Of a stretch of DNA of 64,000 bases, positions 43,800 to 54,259 are shown piece after piece. The notes below the pieces were generated by a model, which did no database searches, was not told the origin of the DNA, and saw only the letters and a list, made by a program, of their open reading frames with translations. Position numbers and translations under genes: made by a program. Origin of the DNA: Mangrovimicrobium sp033283385. GTDB taxonomy: Bacteria > Pseudomonadota > Gammaproteobacteria > Pseudomonadales > Halieaceae. The stretch covers positions 496,001-560,000 of the forward strand of contig JAWMQQ010000002.1 in NCBI GenBank assembly GCA_033283385.1. Direction: 5' to 3'. How positions within the stretch are numbered: position 1 is the stretch's first letter; each line of letters opens with the position of its first letter.

Positions 43800-45125
43800 T
43801 CAGCCCACCCAGAGATCGTACTCGTCGGCGCCAGTGACCTCGCCCTCGACGAAGTCCCCGGGCTGCAGGTCGGTGGCGCCGTCGAGGTAGACCTTGCCGT
43901 CGATCTCCGGCGCATCCGCCATGGAACGGCCGATGGCGCCCTCTTCATCCACCTCGTCCACCAGCACCTCGACGGTGCGGCCGATCTTTTCCCGCAGCTT
44001 TTCCGCGCTGATCGACTGCTGCAGCTCCATGAAGCGCTCCCAGCGCTCCTGCTTGACCTCCTCCGGCACGTGGTCGGGCAGGTCGTTGGCAGCCGCGCCC
44101 TTCACCGGCGAGTACTGGAAACAGCCGACCCGGTCCAGCCGAGCCTCGCGGATGAAGTCCAGCAGCATCTCGAACTCCGCCTCGGTCTCGCCGGGGAAGC
44201 CCACGATAAAGGTGCTGCGCAGGGTCAGGTCCGGGCAGATCCTGCGCCAGGCCTGGATGCGGTCCAGGGATTTTTCCGCCGCCGCCGGGCGCTTCATGCG
44301 CTTGAGCACGTCCGGGCTGCCGTGCTGGAAGGGGATGTCCAGGTAGGGCAGGATCCTGCCGTCTGCCATCAGCGGGATGATGTCGTCCACGTGGGGGTAG
44401 GGGTAGACGTAGTGCAGGCGCACCCAGATGCCGAACTCGCCCAGCGCCTCGCACAGCTCGTACATGCGGGTCTTGAGCGGGCGGCCCTGCCAGAAGCCGG
44501 TGCGGTACTTGAGGTCCACGCCGTAGGCGCTGGTGTCCTGGGAGATCACCAGCAACTCGCGCACGCCGGCCTTCACCAGGCGCTCGGCCTCGTCCATCAC
44601 CTCGCCGATGGGGCGGCTCACCAGGTCGCCGCGCATGGCGGGGATGATGCAGAACTTGCAGCGGTGATTGCAGCCCTCGGAAATCTTCAGGTAGGCGTAG
44701 TGCCGCGGGGTGAGCTTGACGCCCTGGGGCGGCACCAGGTCGACAAAGGGGTCGTGGCTGGCGCTGGGGGGCACGTACTCGTGCACCGCGCCGACCACTT
44801 CCTCGTAGGCGGCCGGGCCGGTCACCGACAGCACCTTGGGGTGCAGGGCGCGAATCGATTCGGCGTCGTCGCCCTTGCCCATGCAGCCGGTGACGATCAC
44901 CCGGCCGTTCTCGGCGATGGCCTCGCCGATGGCGTCCAGGGATTCCTGCTTGGCGCTGTCGATGAAGCCGCAGGTGTTCACCACGACGACGGCGGCGTCC
45001 TCGTAGCTGGGCACGATCTCGTAGCCGTCCATCTTGAGCTGGGTGAGGATGCGCTCGGAATCGACCAGCGCCTTGGGGCAGCCGAGGCTGACGAAGCCGA
45101 CTTTCTGTTTCGGGGGGGTAGTCAT
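43800..45125 (-). CDS. rimO: Ribosomal protein S12 methylthiotransferase
   Basis: A radical-SAM enzyme that modifies Asp88 of S12. From ATG 45125 it has 441 residues, identical to E. coli RimO. The N-terminal MTTase domain has three Cys (GCPKA, NTCGF, TGCMG), the radical-SAM cluster is CNHRCKFCIIP, and a TRAM domain closes the protein. The open frame 22 codons upstream lacks a ribosome site. RimO rather than MiaB is supported by KVGFVSLGCPKALVDSE. Confidence 0.95.
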   Translation of the reverse strand: MTTPPKQKVGFVSLGCPKALVDSERILTQLKMDGYEIVPSYEDAAVVVVNTCGFIDSAKQESLDAIGEAIAENGRVIVTGCMGKGDDAESIRALHPKVLSVTGPAAYEEVVGAVHEYVPPSASHDPFVDLVPPQGVKLTPRHYAYLKISEGCNHRCKFCIIPAMRGDLVSRPIGEVMDEAERLVKAGVRELLVISQDTSAYGVDLKYRTGFWQGRPLKTRMYELCEALGEFGIWVRLHYVYPYPHVDDIIPLMADGRILPYLDIPFQHGSPDVLKRMKRPAAAEKSLDRIQAWRRICPDLTLRSTFIVGFPGETEAEFEMLLDFIREARLDRVGCFQYSPVKGAAANDLPDHVPEEVKQERWERFMELQQSISAEKLREKIGRTVEVLVDEVDEEGAIGRSMADAPEIDGKVYLDGATDLQPGDFVEGEVTGADEYDLWVG

Positions 45126-45221
45126 GTGCGGGTCTGGGGCAAGGGGACAGCGCGCGATTATAGCGCAGGCGGGCCGGCTGGCGCCAAGCACGGCGCGGGT
45201 TTCGCAGCCGCCCGTCGCGGC

Positions 45222-45725
45222 TCAGAAAGGCTGCCGCGCCGCCTCGCTGTAGCTGTCCACCCGCAGTTCCCCGCGCAGCAGGGCGAGCAGGGCCAGGGCG
45301 TCGTCGCGATTGAGGAACTCGCCGATGCGCACGCTCTGGCTGCGATCGTGCAGCGCCAGTTCCGGGCCGTCCCAGGGATGTGACTCGGGCACGATGGTCA
45401 GCCCGGTGCGCTGGCGCGGGAACTGCCAGCTCTGGCGCGGGTAATAGTGGCCCTTGTCGATGCGCACGCTGTCGTCGCTGAAGGTGATGACCTGGCGGTA
45501 CTGCAGCTTCCAGTGGCACCAGTAGAGGGCGGAGGTGAGGGCGAACATTTCCAGCCCGGCCAGCGGCAGGATCGGCCAGGCGCCGAGCATGAAAAAGGTG
45601 ATTCCGGCGCCGAGGCAGGGCACTGCCAGGGCACAGAGTACGTAGACGCTGTTGCGCCAGCTCTGGGACTCGTTGGGACGGGCCACGATGGTCAAGGCGC
45701 CGCCTGATCGGGAACTGGTGACCAC
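45222..45725 (-). CDS. DUF2244-like integral membrane protein
   Basis: A protein of about 167 residues with two adjacent membrane helices (LCALAVPCLGAGITFFML and the next stretch ending at ALYWCHWKL), followed by a soluble domain with VITFSDDSVRIDKG and VRIGEFLNRDDALALLALLR. This matches the DUF2244 layout; function unknown. The start is uncertain: GTG 45725 has AGGA nearby, and GTG 45767 is in frame upstream and adds 14 residues. It is divergent from the sulfurtransferase gene. Confidence 0.75.
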   Translation of the reverse strand: MVTSSRSGGALTIVARPNESQSWRNSVYVLCALAVPCLGAGITFFMLGAWPILPLAGLEMFALTSALYWCHWKLQYRQVITFSDDSVRIDKGHYYPRQSWQFPRQRTGLTIVPESHPWDGPELALHDRSQSVRIGEFLNRDDALALLALLRGELRVDSYSEAARQPF

Positions 45726-45814
45726 GGCAAATCCTCGTGCGGATGGACGAAGTCTAGTGAATTTCACCCGCCTCGACTACTATCCCGGCACGGGCCGCCC
45801 AGGAGGAAAAGCAC

Positions 45815-46606
45815 ATGCTGATCGAAGCCGCAGAACTGAAGGAAGCCGGGGATGTCGTCGTGGTCGACTGCCGCTTCAGCCTTGCGGATCCGCAGGCTGG
45901 ACGCCGCGCTTACGCCGAGGGCCACATCCCGGGGGCCTGCTACCTGCACCTGAACGAAGACCTCTCCAGCCCGGTCGGCCGCCACGGCGGGCGCCACCCG
46001 CTGCCCGAGCCGCAGGCCCTGGCGGGGGCGCTGGCACGCTGCGGCATCACCCGCGATACCGCGGTGGTTGCCTACGATGATTCCCGTTTCGCCTATGCCG
46101 CCAGGCTCTGGTGGCTGATGCGCGAACTGGGCTACCGGCCGCCGCGCCTGCTCAACGGCGGCTACCAGGCCTGGCTGGCGGCCGGTGGCGAGGTTTCGAC
46201 CGATCAGCCCGCCCGGGCTGAAGTCCCGGCGGATGCGCCCGGGATGTACACGCGCAAGTGCGATATCGACGGCCTGCGGGTGCTGCAATCGCAGGGCGCG
46301 GTACTGGTCGATTCCCGCGAGGCCCCGCGTTACCGCGGCGAGGTGGAGCCCCTGGACCCGGTCGCCGGTCACATCCCCGGCGCCCTCAATCGCCCCTGGG
46401 AGGGGGTCACCGACGACAGCGGGCACCTGCGGGATACGGCAGCCCTGCGCGCCCACTGGGGCGATACCCTCGAGGCGGAGCAACTGGTGGTCTACTGCGG
46501 CTCCGGGGTGACCGCCTGCGTCAATCTCTTCGCGCTGGCCGCGCTGGGTCGCGAGGATGCCGTGCTCTACGCCGGCAGCTGGAGCGACTGGTGCAGCTAC
46601 CTCTGA
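45815..46606 (+). CDS. Two-domain sulfurtransferase (rhodanese/3-mercaptopyruvate type)
   Basis: A 263-residue cytoplasmic enzyme with two rhodanese domains. The first (about residues 1-125) is structural, having Asp where the catalytic Cys would be (VVAYDDSRFAYAARL); the second carries the active loop YCGSGVTACVN, whose CGSGVTA form is typical of SseA-like mercaptopyruvate sulfurtransferases. It transfers sulfur to cyanide, thioredoxin or other acceptors. The ATG at 45815 follows AGGAGGAAA. Confidence 0.92.
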   Translation: MLIEAAELKEAGDVVVVDCRFSLADPQAGRRAYAEGHIPGACYLHLNEDLSSPVGRHGGRHPLPEPQALAGALARCGITRDTAVVAYDDSRFAYAARLWWLMRELGYRPPRLLNGGYQAWLAAGGEVSTDQPARAEVPADAPGMYTRKCDIDGLRVLQSQGAVLVDSREAPRYRGEVEPLDPVAGHIPGALNRPWEGVTDDSGHLRDTAALRAHWGDTLEAEQLVVYCGSGVTACVNLFALAALGREDAVLYAGSWSDWCSYL

Positions 46607-46611
46607 ACAGG

Positions 46612-46617
46612 TAAAAT
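46612..46617 (+). promoter_or_regulatory. Predicted -10 element of prfB
   Basis: TAAAAT lies 6 bases after the sulfurtransferase stop and about 40 bases before the prfB ATG. No convincing -35 was found; it would lie in the end of the upstream gene. Confidence 0.4.
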
Positions 46618-46655
46618 GCGCGCCCTTTGAATTAACGCAACGAACGAGCCGGACC

Positions 46656-47754
46656 ATGTTGGAGATCAATCCCCTGTTACAGGCCCTGAAGGATATCGAG
46701 GCACGCACCGACGTGCTTAGGGGGTATCTTTGACTTCGCTGAACGCAAGGATCGCCTCGCCGAGGTAGAACTCGAGCTGGCCGAGCCCAGCGTCTGGGAC
46801 GACCCCGAACGCGCCCAGGAACTGGGCCGCGAACGCGCCTCGCTGGAGCAGGTGGTGCATACCATCGAGCAGCTCGATGCCGGCGCCGCCGATGCCGCCG
46901 ACCTGCTGGAGATGGCCGCTGCCGAGGACGACGAGGGCACCCTGCAGGACATCGTCGCGGATATCGAGGGGCTGGAAAAAAGCCTGGAACAGCTCGAATT
47001 CCGCCGCATGTTCAGCGGCGAGACCGACCCCAACAACGCCTTCCTCGACATCCAGGCCGGCTCCGGCGGCACCGAGGCCCAGGACTGGGCGGAGATGCTG
47101 TTGCGCATGTACCTGCGCTGGGGCGAGGCCCACGGCTTCAAGACCACCCTGGAGGAAGCCTCCGCCGGCGAAGTCGCGGGCATCAAGAGCGCGACGATCC
47201 ACTTTGCCGGCGAGTACGCCTTCGGCTGGCTGCGCACGGAAACCGGCGTGCACCGCCTGGTGCGCAAGTCGCCCTTCGATTCGGGCAATCGCCGCCACAC
47301 CTCCTTCAGCTCGGTCTTCGTCTCCCCGGAGATCGACGACAACATCGAGATCGAGGTGGACAAGTCACAGGTGCGCGAGGATACCTACCGCGCCTCCGGC
47401 GCCGGCGGCCAGCACGTCAACAAGACCGACTCCGCTGTGCGCCTGACCCACCTCGCCAGCGGCATCGTGGTGGCCTGCCAGAGCGAGCGCTCCCAGCACC
47501 AGAACCGCGACAAGGCCTGGAAGATGCTGCGCGCCAAGCTCTACGAACAGGCCATGCTGGAACGCAACGCGGCCAAGCAGGCGATGGAGGAGAGCAAGTC
47601 GGATATCGGCTGGGGCAGCCAGATCCGCTCCTACGTGCTCGACGACTCGCGCATCAAGGACCTGCGCACCGGCGTGCAGACCAGCAACTGCCAGGCCGTG
47701 CTGGACGGCGACCTGGACCAGTTTATCGAGGCCTCGCTGAAAAAGGGCCTGTAG
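46656..47754 (+). CDS. prfB: Peptide chain release factor 2, with programmed +1 frameshift
   Basis: RF2 terminates translation at UGA and UAA. The gene starts at ATG 46656; after 25 codons an in-frame TGA (46731-46733) is bypassed by a +1 shift, so the product is join(46656..46730, 46732..47754), 365 residues, the E. coli length. The protein has the tripeptide anticodon SPF in RKSPFDSG and the GGQ catalytic loop in GAGGQHVNKTD. Its stop TAG at 47752-47754 is formed by the start of a REP repeat. lysS follows downstream as in many proteobacteria. Confidence 0.97.
46719..46734 (+). promoter_or_regulatory. RF2 autoregulatory frameshift site
   Basis: An internal Shine-Dalgarno AGGGGG (46719-46724), a three-base spacer, the slippery CTT and the stop TGA followed by C (46728-46734) reproduce the canonical site. 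Low RF2 slows termination at this UGA and favours the +1 shift, so RF2 controls its own synthesis. Confidence 0.97.
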
Positions 47755-47858
47755 GAGCCTGCCAGGGCGATGCCGGGTTTTGTAGGAGCCTGCTACGCAG
47801 GCGATCACGTCTGTAGGAGCGCACGGCGTACGCGATCGCCTGCGTAGCAGGCTCCTAC
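47751..47858. repeat. REP cluster between prfB and lysS
   Basis: A truncated element begins at 47751, a full arm lies at 47782-47806, a second-type start at 47813, and an exact inverted copy of the full arm at 47834-47858. The two 25-base arms could form a very stable hairpin in the prfB-lysS intergenic transcript. The arm is identical to that in gspJ and in the msrA-rsmE array. Confidence 0.9.
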
Positions 47859-47915
47859 GAATGCATCACCCGCACGGCGGGGACCGACGTGAAACAGTTT
47901 CATTCAGGAGACAGC

Positions 47916-49406
47916 ATGAGCGAACACGAAGGGGCCGAGCCCCGGGACGAGAACAAGCTGATCGCGGAGCGCCGCGCCAAGCTGGCGGCCATCCGCGAGC
48001 AGCGCAACGCATTCCCCAACGACTTCCGCCGCAGCGCGGAAGCGGGCGACCTGCAGGCTGAATTCGGCGAGTGCTCGAAAGAGGAACTGGAGAGCGCCGA
48101 CCGGCACTACGCCGTCGCCGGCCGCCTGGTGCGCAACCGCGGCGCCTTCCTGCTGATACAGGACGAGTCCGGGCAGATACAGCTCTACATCAATCGCAAT
48201 ACCCTGGGCGAAGACACCCTGGCCGAGATCAAGACCTGGGACCTGGGCGACATCGTCGCCGCCAGCGGCCCGCTGCACAAATCCGGCAAGGGCGACCTGT
48301 ACATCAACATGAAAGAGGCGCGCCTGCTGACCAAGGCCCTGCGCCCGCTGCCCGACAAGTACCACGGCCTGTCCGACCAGGAGCTGCGCTACCGCCAGCG
48401 TTACGTGGACCTGATAGTCAACGAGCGCTCGCGCGAGGTGTTCCGCATGCGCTCGCGCATCATCGCCTTCATCCGCGACTACATGGCCGGCCGCGATTTC
48501 ATGGAAGTGGAAACACCGATGATGCAGGTGATTCCCGGCGGCGCCACCGCGAAGCCCTTCGTCACTCACCACAACGCGCTGGACCAGGACATGTACCTGC
48601 GCATCGCGCCGGAGCTGTACCTGAAGCGCCTGACCGTCGGCGGCTTCGAGCGGGTGTTCGAGATCAACCGCAGCTTCCGCAACGAGGGGCTGTCGACGCG
48701 GCATAACCCCGAGTTCACCATGCTCGAGTACTACTGGGCCTACGCCGCCTTCGAGGACGCCATGGACCTCACCGAGGACCTGCTGCGCAAGCTGGCGCAG
48801 CACGTACTGGGCACGACCACGGTGGAATACCAGGGGGTAAGCTACGACTTCGCCAAGCCCTTCGCGCGGCTTTCAGTGTTCGATTCCGTGCTGCACTACA
48901 ACCCGGATATCGATGCGGCGCGCCTTGCCGACGAGCAGGGCGCCCGGGAAATCGCCAGCGGGCTCGGCATCGAACTCAAGGATGGCTGGGGCCTGGGCAA
49001 GGTACAGATCGAGATCTTCGAGAAAACCGTCGAGCACCGGCTGCTGCAGCCGACGTTCATCACCCGCTACCCGACGGAGATCTCGCCGCTGGCCCGGCGC
49101 AACGACGCCGATCCCTTCGTCACCGACCGGTTCGAGTTCTTTATCGGCGGGCGCGAGCTGGCCAACGGCTTTTCCGAGCTCAACGACCCGGAGGACCAGG
49201 CCGAGCGCTTTCACGCGCAGGTGGCGGAGAAGGAAGCCGGCGACGACGAGGCCATGCACTTCGACGCCGACTATATCCGCGCGCTGGAATACGGCATGCC
49301 GCCGACGGTGGGCGAGGGTATCGGCATCGACCGCCTGGTGATGTTCCTGACCGACTCGCCTTCGATCCGCGACGTGCTGCTGTTCCCGCACATGCGTCCG
49401 GAGTAA
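47916..49406 (+). CDS. lysS: Lysyl-tRNA synthetase, class II
   Basis: Charges tRNA-Lys. From ATG 47916, 6 bases after CAGGAGA, it has 496 residues; the GTG nine codons upstream has no better site. The OB-fold anticodon-binding domain spans about residues 55-160, and class II motifs are visible: motif 2 FRNEGLSTRHNPEFTMLEYY and motif 3 GIGIDRLVMFLTDS. It is separated from prfB by a REP cluster that could lower read-through. Confidence 0.96.
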   Translation: MSEHEGAEPRDENKLIAERRAKLAAIREQRNAFPNDFRRSAEAGDLQAEFGECSKEELESADRHYAVAGRLVRNRGAFLLIQDESGQIQLYINRNTLGEDTLAEIKTWDLGDIVAASGPLHKSGKGDLYINMKEARLLTKALRPLPDKYHGLSDQELRYRQRYVDLIVNERSREVFRMRSRIIAFIRDYMAGRDFMEVETPMMQVIPGGATAKPFVTHHNALDQDMYLRIAPELYLKRLTVGGFERVFEINRSFRNEGLSTRHNPEFTMLEYYWAYAAFEDAMDLTEDLLRKLAQHVLGTTTVEYQGVSYDFAKPFARLSVFDSVLHYNPDIDAARLADEQGAREIASGLGIELKDGWGLGKVQIEIFEKTVEHRLLQPTFITRYPTEISPLARRNDADPFVTDRFEFFIGGRELANGFSELNDPEDQAERFHAQVAEKEAGDDEAMHFDADYIRALEYGMPPTVGEGIGIDRLVMFLTDSPSIRDVLLFPHMRPE

Positions 49407-50036
49407 ATCCCGCCGGGGCGGAGCTTTGCCGGGCGCGCCGCCGCGGGATGCGCGCGGCGCTGACATTGCGCTAAACTCTGTGCTGTTCAACGAGCGAGGG
49501 ACTGCGCTTGCACCCCAGGATAATTCTCTCAAGCCTGCTGGCGGCCGCGCTCGTGCTGCTGCAGGCCTGCGCGCAGACGCCGCCGCAGGAGGCGCCGGCG
49601 AAGGCCGAAAAGGCGCCGGAGATCAGCCTCAACCTGCCGACCGCGCCGCACTGCGATTGCAGCGCTTCGCCGACACACGATTACACTTTCCTCGACCGCG
49701 GTTTCGATTCGCTGGTCGCCGGAGATTACGACGAGGCCTTGCAGTACTTCGAGCGCTACCAGCGCCTGGAGGATTCACCGGAGTCACAGTGGGAGGCGGG
49801 TGTCAGCATCGCCTATATCAAGTCGTTGCGGGACGCAAAACTGTACGACCCCGGCGCATCCCGCAGCAGTTTCGACAGCCTGAACAGGCAGCCCTGGCAG
49901 TCGATGGACGTGCATCCGCGCGCCCTGCTGTTGCGCCAGTCCCTGCAGAACACGCTGGTATTGCAGCGCCGCGTCGACACGCTGGAAGTCGAGAACGGCA
50001 GCCTCAAGGAGGACCTCGCCAAGCGCGAGGAGACGA

Positions 50037-51566
<1,530 letters not shown>

Positions 51567-51593
51567 GGTGTGGCGGTGGCTGCGCGCAGCTCC

Positions 51594-51965
51594 TCAGGCA
51601 TTGCCGCGCAGCCGCTCGATCTTGCTCAGCAGGTCGGGGAAGTCGATGGGCTTGGTGGCGTACTCGCAGCAGCCGGCATCCAGCGCCGCGCGCCGGTCGA
51701 TCTCGGAGGCGTGGGCGGTGAGGGCGATGATCGGGATATGGTCGATGCTCGCGTCCTCGCGGGCGTGGCGGCAGGCGGTCCAGCCGTCCATCACCGGGAG
51801 GTTCATGTCCATCAGCACCAGCACAGGCTGCGATTCGCGCATCATGTCCAGCGCCTGCTGCCCGTCGCCGGCGGTGATGACCTCCAGTCCGGCGCGGGTG
51901 AGGCGGCGGATCAGCATGTCGCGGTTGAGCTCGTTGTCCTCCACCAGCAGGATGGCGCCGCTCAT
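51594..51965 (-). CDS. Single-domain response regulator
   Basis: A 123-residue CheY-like receiver: LLVEDNELNRDML, phosphoacceptor Asp in VLMDMNLPVMDGW, the switch Thr in IALTAH and the Lys in ATKPIDF. It is the type seen as a phosphorelay partner of hybrid-like kinases. The ATG at 51965 overlaps the TGA of the cyclase gene (ATGA), so the cyclase and receiver are coupled. The longer open frame on this strand is a shadow of the cyclase. Confidence 0.92.
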   Translation of the reverse strand: MSGAILLVEDNELNRDMLIRRLTRAGLEVITAGDGQQALDMMRESQPVLVLMDMNLPVMDGWTACRHAREDASIDHIPIIALTAHASEIDRRAALDAGCCEYATKPIDFPDLLSKIERLRGNA

Positions 51966-53401
51966 GACTCTTCTCCCAGCAGCCGGTGCACGCGCAGCAG
52001 CTCGTTGATGCCCTTGACCCGCAGCGGCTTGCCCGCCTCGGTGCGGTAATGTCCCTGCAATGCCTTCAGGGTACTGTCTGCGATGAGGATATCGCCGCCG
52101 GCGGTGGCGTCCTCGATGCGCGAAGTGACGTTCATCGGGTGGCCGACGAAGCCGTACTTGCTGCGCCGCTCGGAGCCGATATTGCCGGCGATCACGTCGC
52201 CGGTGTTGAGCGCGATACCGGTGTGGATCTCCGGCAGGCCATCGGCCTTGTTGAGGCGATTCACCTCTTCCATCGCGGCCTGCATCTGCAGGGCGCAGCG
52301 GGCGGCGCGGTCGGCGTCGTCGTCGCGGTGCTGCGGCGCGCCGAACACGGCGAGGATGGCGTCGCCGATGAACTCGTCGATGGTGCCCTGCTGCGCCATG
52401 ATGATATCGGTCATGGCGGCGAGGTAGCGGTTGATCATGGTCACTACCTGGGCCGGCGCGAGGTTTTCGCTGATGGTGGTGAAGCCGCGGATGTCCGCCA
52501 TCATGATGGTGACGCGGCGCAGGTCGCCGCCCAGTTCCAGGCCTTCGGGGCGCTCGAGGATGTCGGTGACGATTTCGTCCGAGAGATAGCGGCCGAAGGT
52601 GGCGCGGATGAATTTTTCGCTGCGCTCCAGCTGCTGCCGGTAGAGCTCCTCGCGGTCGTGCCAGCGCTTGCGCTCGATGCCGGCCTTGATGCGCGCCTGC
52701 AGCAGCACCGGGTTGAAGGGCTTGAACAGGTAGTCGTCGGCGCCGGCCTCGATGCACTCGATGATGCCGTCCATGTCCTGGCGGCCGGAGATCACGATCA
52801 CCGGCGTGGCGCGCCACTCGGGATGCTCCTTGATGCGACGCAGCACCTCGCTGCCGTCCATGCCGGGCATCATCAGGTCCAGCAGGACCACGTCGACATC
52901 GGCCTGCTCCAGCGTGTGCAGCGCCTCCTCGCCGCTGGCGGCGGTGACCACCATGTGGCCGGAGCGCGACAGGTAACGCGCCACCAGCTCGCGGTTTTCC
53001 TTGAGGTCGTCGACGGCGAGGATAAAACCGGGTTCGCTGGCGATGACCCGCTGGAAGCCGCCGCTGGTGTCGCTGTCCTCGTCGTTGGCGGCGTCGGTCG
53101 CCTTGAGCAGGCGGGCGAGGGCGGCGTCGAGCTCCGGCTGGCTGGTGGCGAGGTCCTCGCGCAGCATTTCGCCGTAGCCGCGCACCGCGGAGAGGATGTT
53201 GCGCAGTTCGTGGCGATCGAGGGATTCATCGAGGAACAGGGCGTCGAGGCGGCGCGAGCTCTCGAACAGCTGGGTAAAGTCCTGCTGCGCCATGGGGTCG
53301 AGCTGGGCCTCGTGGCGCAGGTAGATCTCGCGCAGTTCCGCCATGCTGCGCAGCAGCAGGTCGCTCCATGGCGTGGCGGTCTGGGTGAGGCTGGAGGTCA
53401 C
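51962..53401 (-). CDS. Receiver-regulated class III nucleotide cyclase with an orphan H-box
   Basis: A 479-residue soluble protein starting at GTG 53401. Residues about 55-85 (H64 in DRHELRNILSAVRGYGEML) resemble a histidine-kinase DHp helix, but no ATPase domain follows. A receiver (D175, K227) and a class III cyclase domain (about 293-445) come next. Metal Asp residues are D303 and D347, and the transition-state N424 and R428 are present. The base-selecting residues differ from adenylate cyclases: E343 replaces Lys and H421 replaces Asp, so GTP use cannot be excluded. It is divergent from a CRP-family regulator. Confidence 0.9.
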   Translation of the reverse strand: MTSSLTQTATPWSDLLLRSMAELREIYLRHEAQLDPMAQQDFTQLFESSRRLDALFLDESLDRHELRNILSAVRGYGEMLREDLATSQPELDAALARLLKATDAANDEDSDTSGGFQRVIASEPGFILAVDDLKENRELVARYLSRSGHMVVTAASGEEALHTLEQADVDVVLLDLMMPGMDGSEVLRRIKEHPEWRATPVIVISGRQDMDGIIECIEAGADDYLFKPFNPVLLQARIKAGIERKRWHDREELYRQQLERSEKFIRATFGRYLSDEIVTDILERPEGLELGGDLRRVTIMMADIRGFTTISENLAPAQVVTMINRYLAAMTDIIMAQQGTIDEFIGDAILAVFGAPQHRDDDADRAARCALQMQAAMEEVNRLNKADGLPEIHTGIALNTGDVIAGNIGSERRSKYGFVGHPMNVTSRIEDATAGGDILIADSTLKALQGHYRTEAGKPLRVKGINELLRVHRLLGEES

Positions 53402-53597
53402 TGTTCCGGCGGTCCTTGGTCATTGCTGCCTCGGGCGAGTATAGCGGGGACGGGAGCCCAGTGGTATGCACACACTGCCTGCGCCGCAAGCCGCGCGCTC
53501 GCTATTTTTGCCGAGTTGAGGTACGTTTCGCAGGGACTTTGGGTTACTATTGTCGCCATAGCTTCAGGGGTAAGGCCAGTAAAGGACAGGTGCGTTG

Positions 53598-54245
53598 ATG
53601 TTGCAGCAAGTAGAACTCTTCCAGGGTCTCACGGCTGAGGAACTGGAAGCGCTGGCGACCAGCAGTACCAGTCGCTCGTTTCCCAAGAACACGGTAGTGA
53701 TCCACGAGAACGATCCCGCCGATTCGCTCTTCATCATCGAAAACGGCAAGGTCAAGGTTTACTGCTCGGATAAAAACGGCAAGGAATTCATCATGAACAC
53801 CCAGGGCGCCGGCGATTACTTCGGCGAGCTGGCGCTGCTCGATGACTCCACCCGTTCCGCTTCCGTGCGCACCGTGGAAAAGTCCACCTTCTGCATCATC
53901 TACAAGGAAGACTTCAACCGCGTCCTCGACGAACACCCCAATATCGCGCGGCAGCTGGTTAAAAACCTCGCCCAGCGGGTGCGCAAGCTGACCGCCGACG
54001 TCAAGAGCCTGGCGCTGCAGGATGTCTACGGCCGGGTGGCCAATGTGCTGATGGACCTTTCGGAGGAGCGCGGCGACGGCACCCTGTACATACCCGAGAA
54101 GCTCACCCAGCAGGATATCGCCGATCGTGTCGGCGCCTCCCGCGAAATGGTGGCGCGCATCCTCAAGGATCTCACCATCGGCGAGTACATTCGCTTCGAG
54201 GGCCGCCACATCATCATCAACACGCGGCTGCCGGCCAAATACTGA
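53598..54245 (+). CDS. CRP/FNR-family transcriptional regulator
   Basis: A 215-residue DNA-binding regulator from ATG 53598. The cyclic-nucleotide domain contains YFGELALLDDSTRSASVRT, with the Gly-Glu (76-77) and Arg-Ser (86-87) that hold the cyclic phosphate in CRP. The C-terminal helix-turn-helix is TQQDIADRVGASREMVARIL. No FNR-type iron-sulfur cysteines are present. Its placement divergent from the nucleotide cyclase suggests it responds to that cyclase's product. The 196-base gap between them should hold both promoters; no clear palindrome was found there. Confidence 0.9.
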   Translation: MLQQVELFQGLTAEELEALATSSTSRSFPKNTVVIHENDPADSLFIIENGKVKVYCSDKNGKEFIMNTQGAGDYFGELALLDDSTRSASVRTVEKSTFCIIYKEDFNRVLDEHPNIARQLVKNLAQRVRKLTADVKSLALQDVYGRVANVLMDLSEERGDGTLYIPEKLTQQDIADRVGASREMVARILKDLTIGEYIRFEGRHIIINTRLPAKY

Positions 54246-54259
54246 TCACACCCCGCGCG

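Noticed and set aside
43794..45383. A 529-residue open frame on the plus strand opposite rimO
   Set aside because: rimO has complete radical-SAM and TRAM motifs on the minus strand, while this frame has only antisense-like composition.
46656..46733. Short 25-codon gene or a frameshift error at the start of prfB
   Set aside because: The AGGGGG, CTT, TGA-C arrangement at codon 26 is the conserved programmed frameshift of RF2, so it is neither a separate gene nor a pseudogene.
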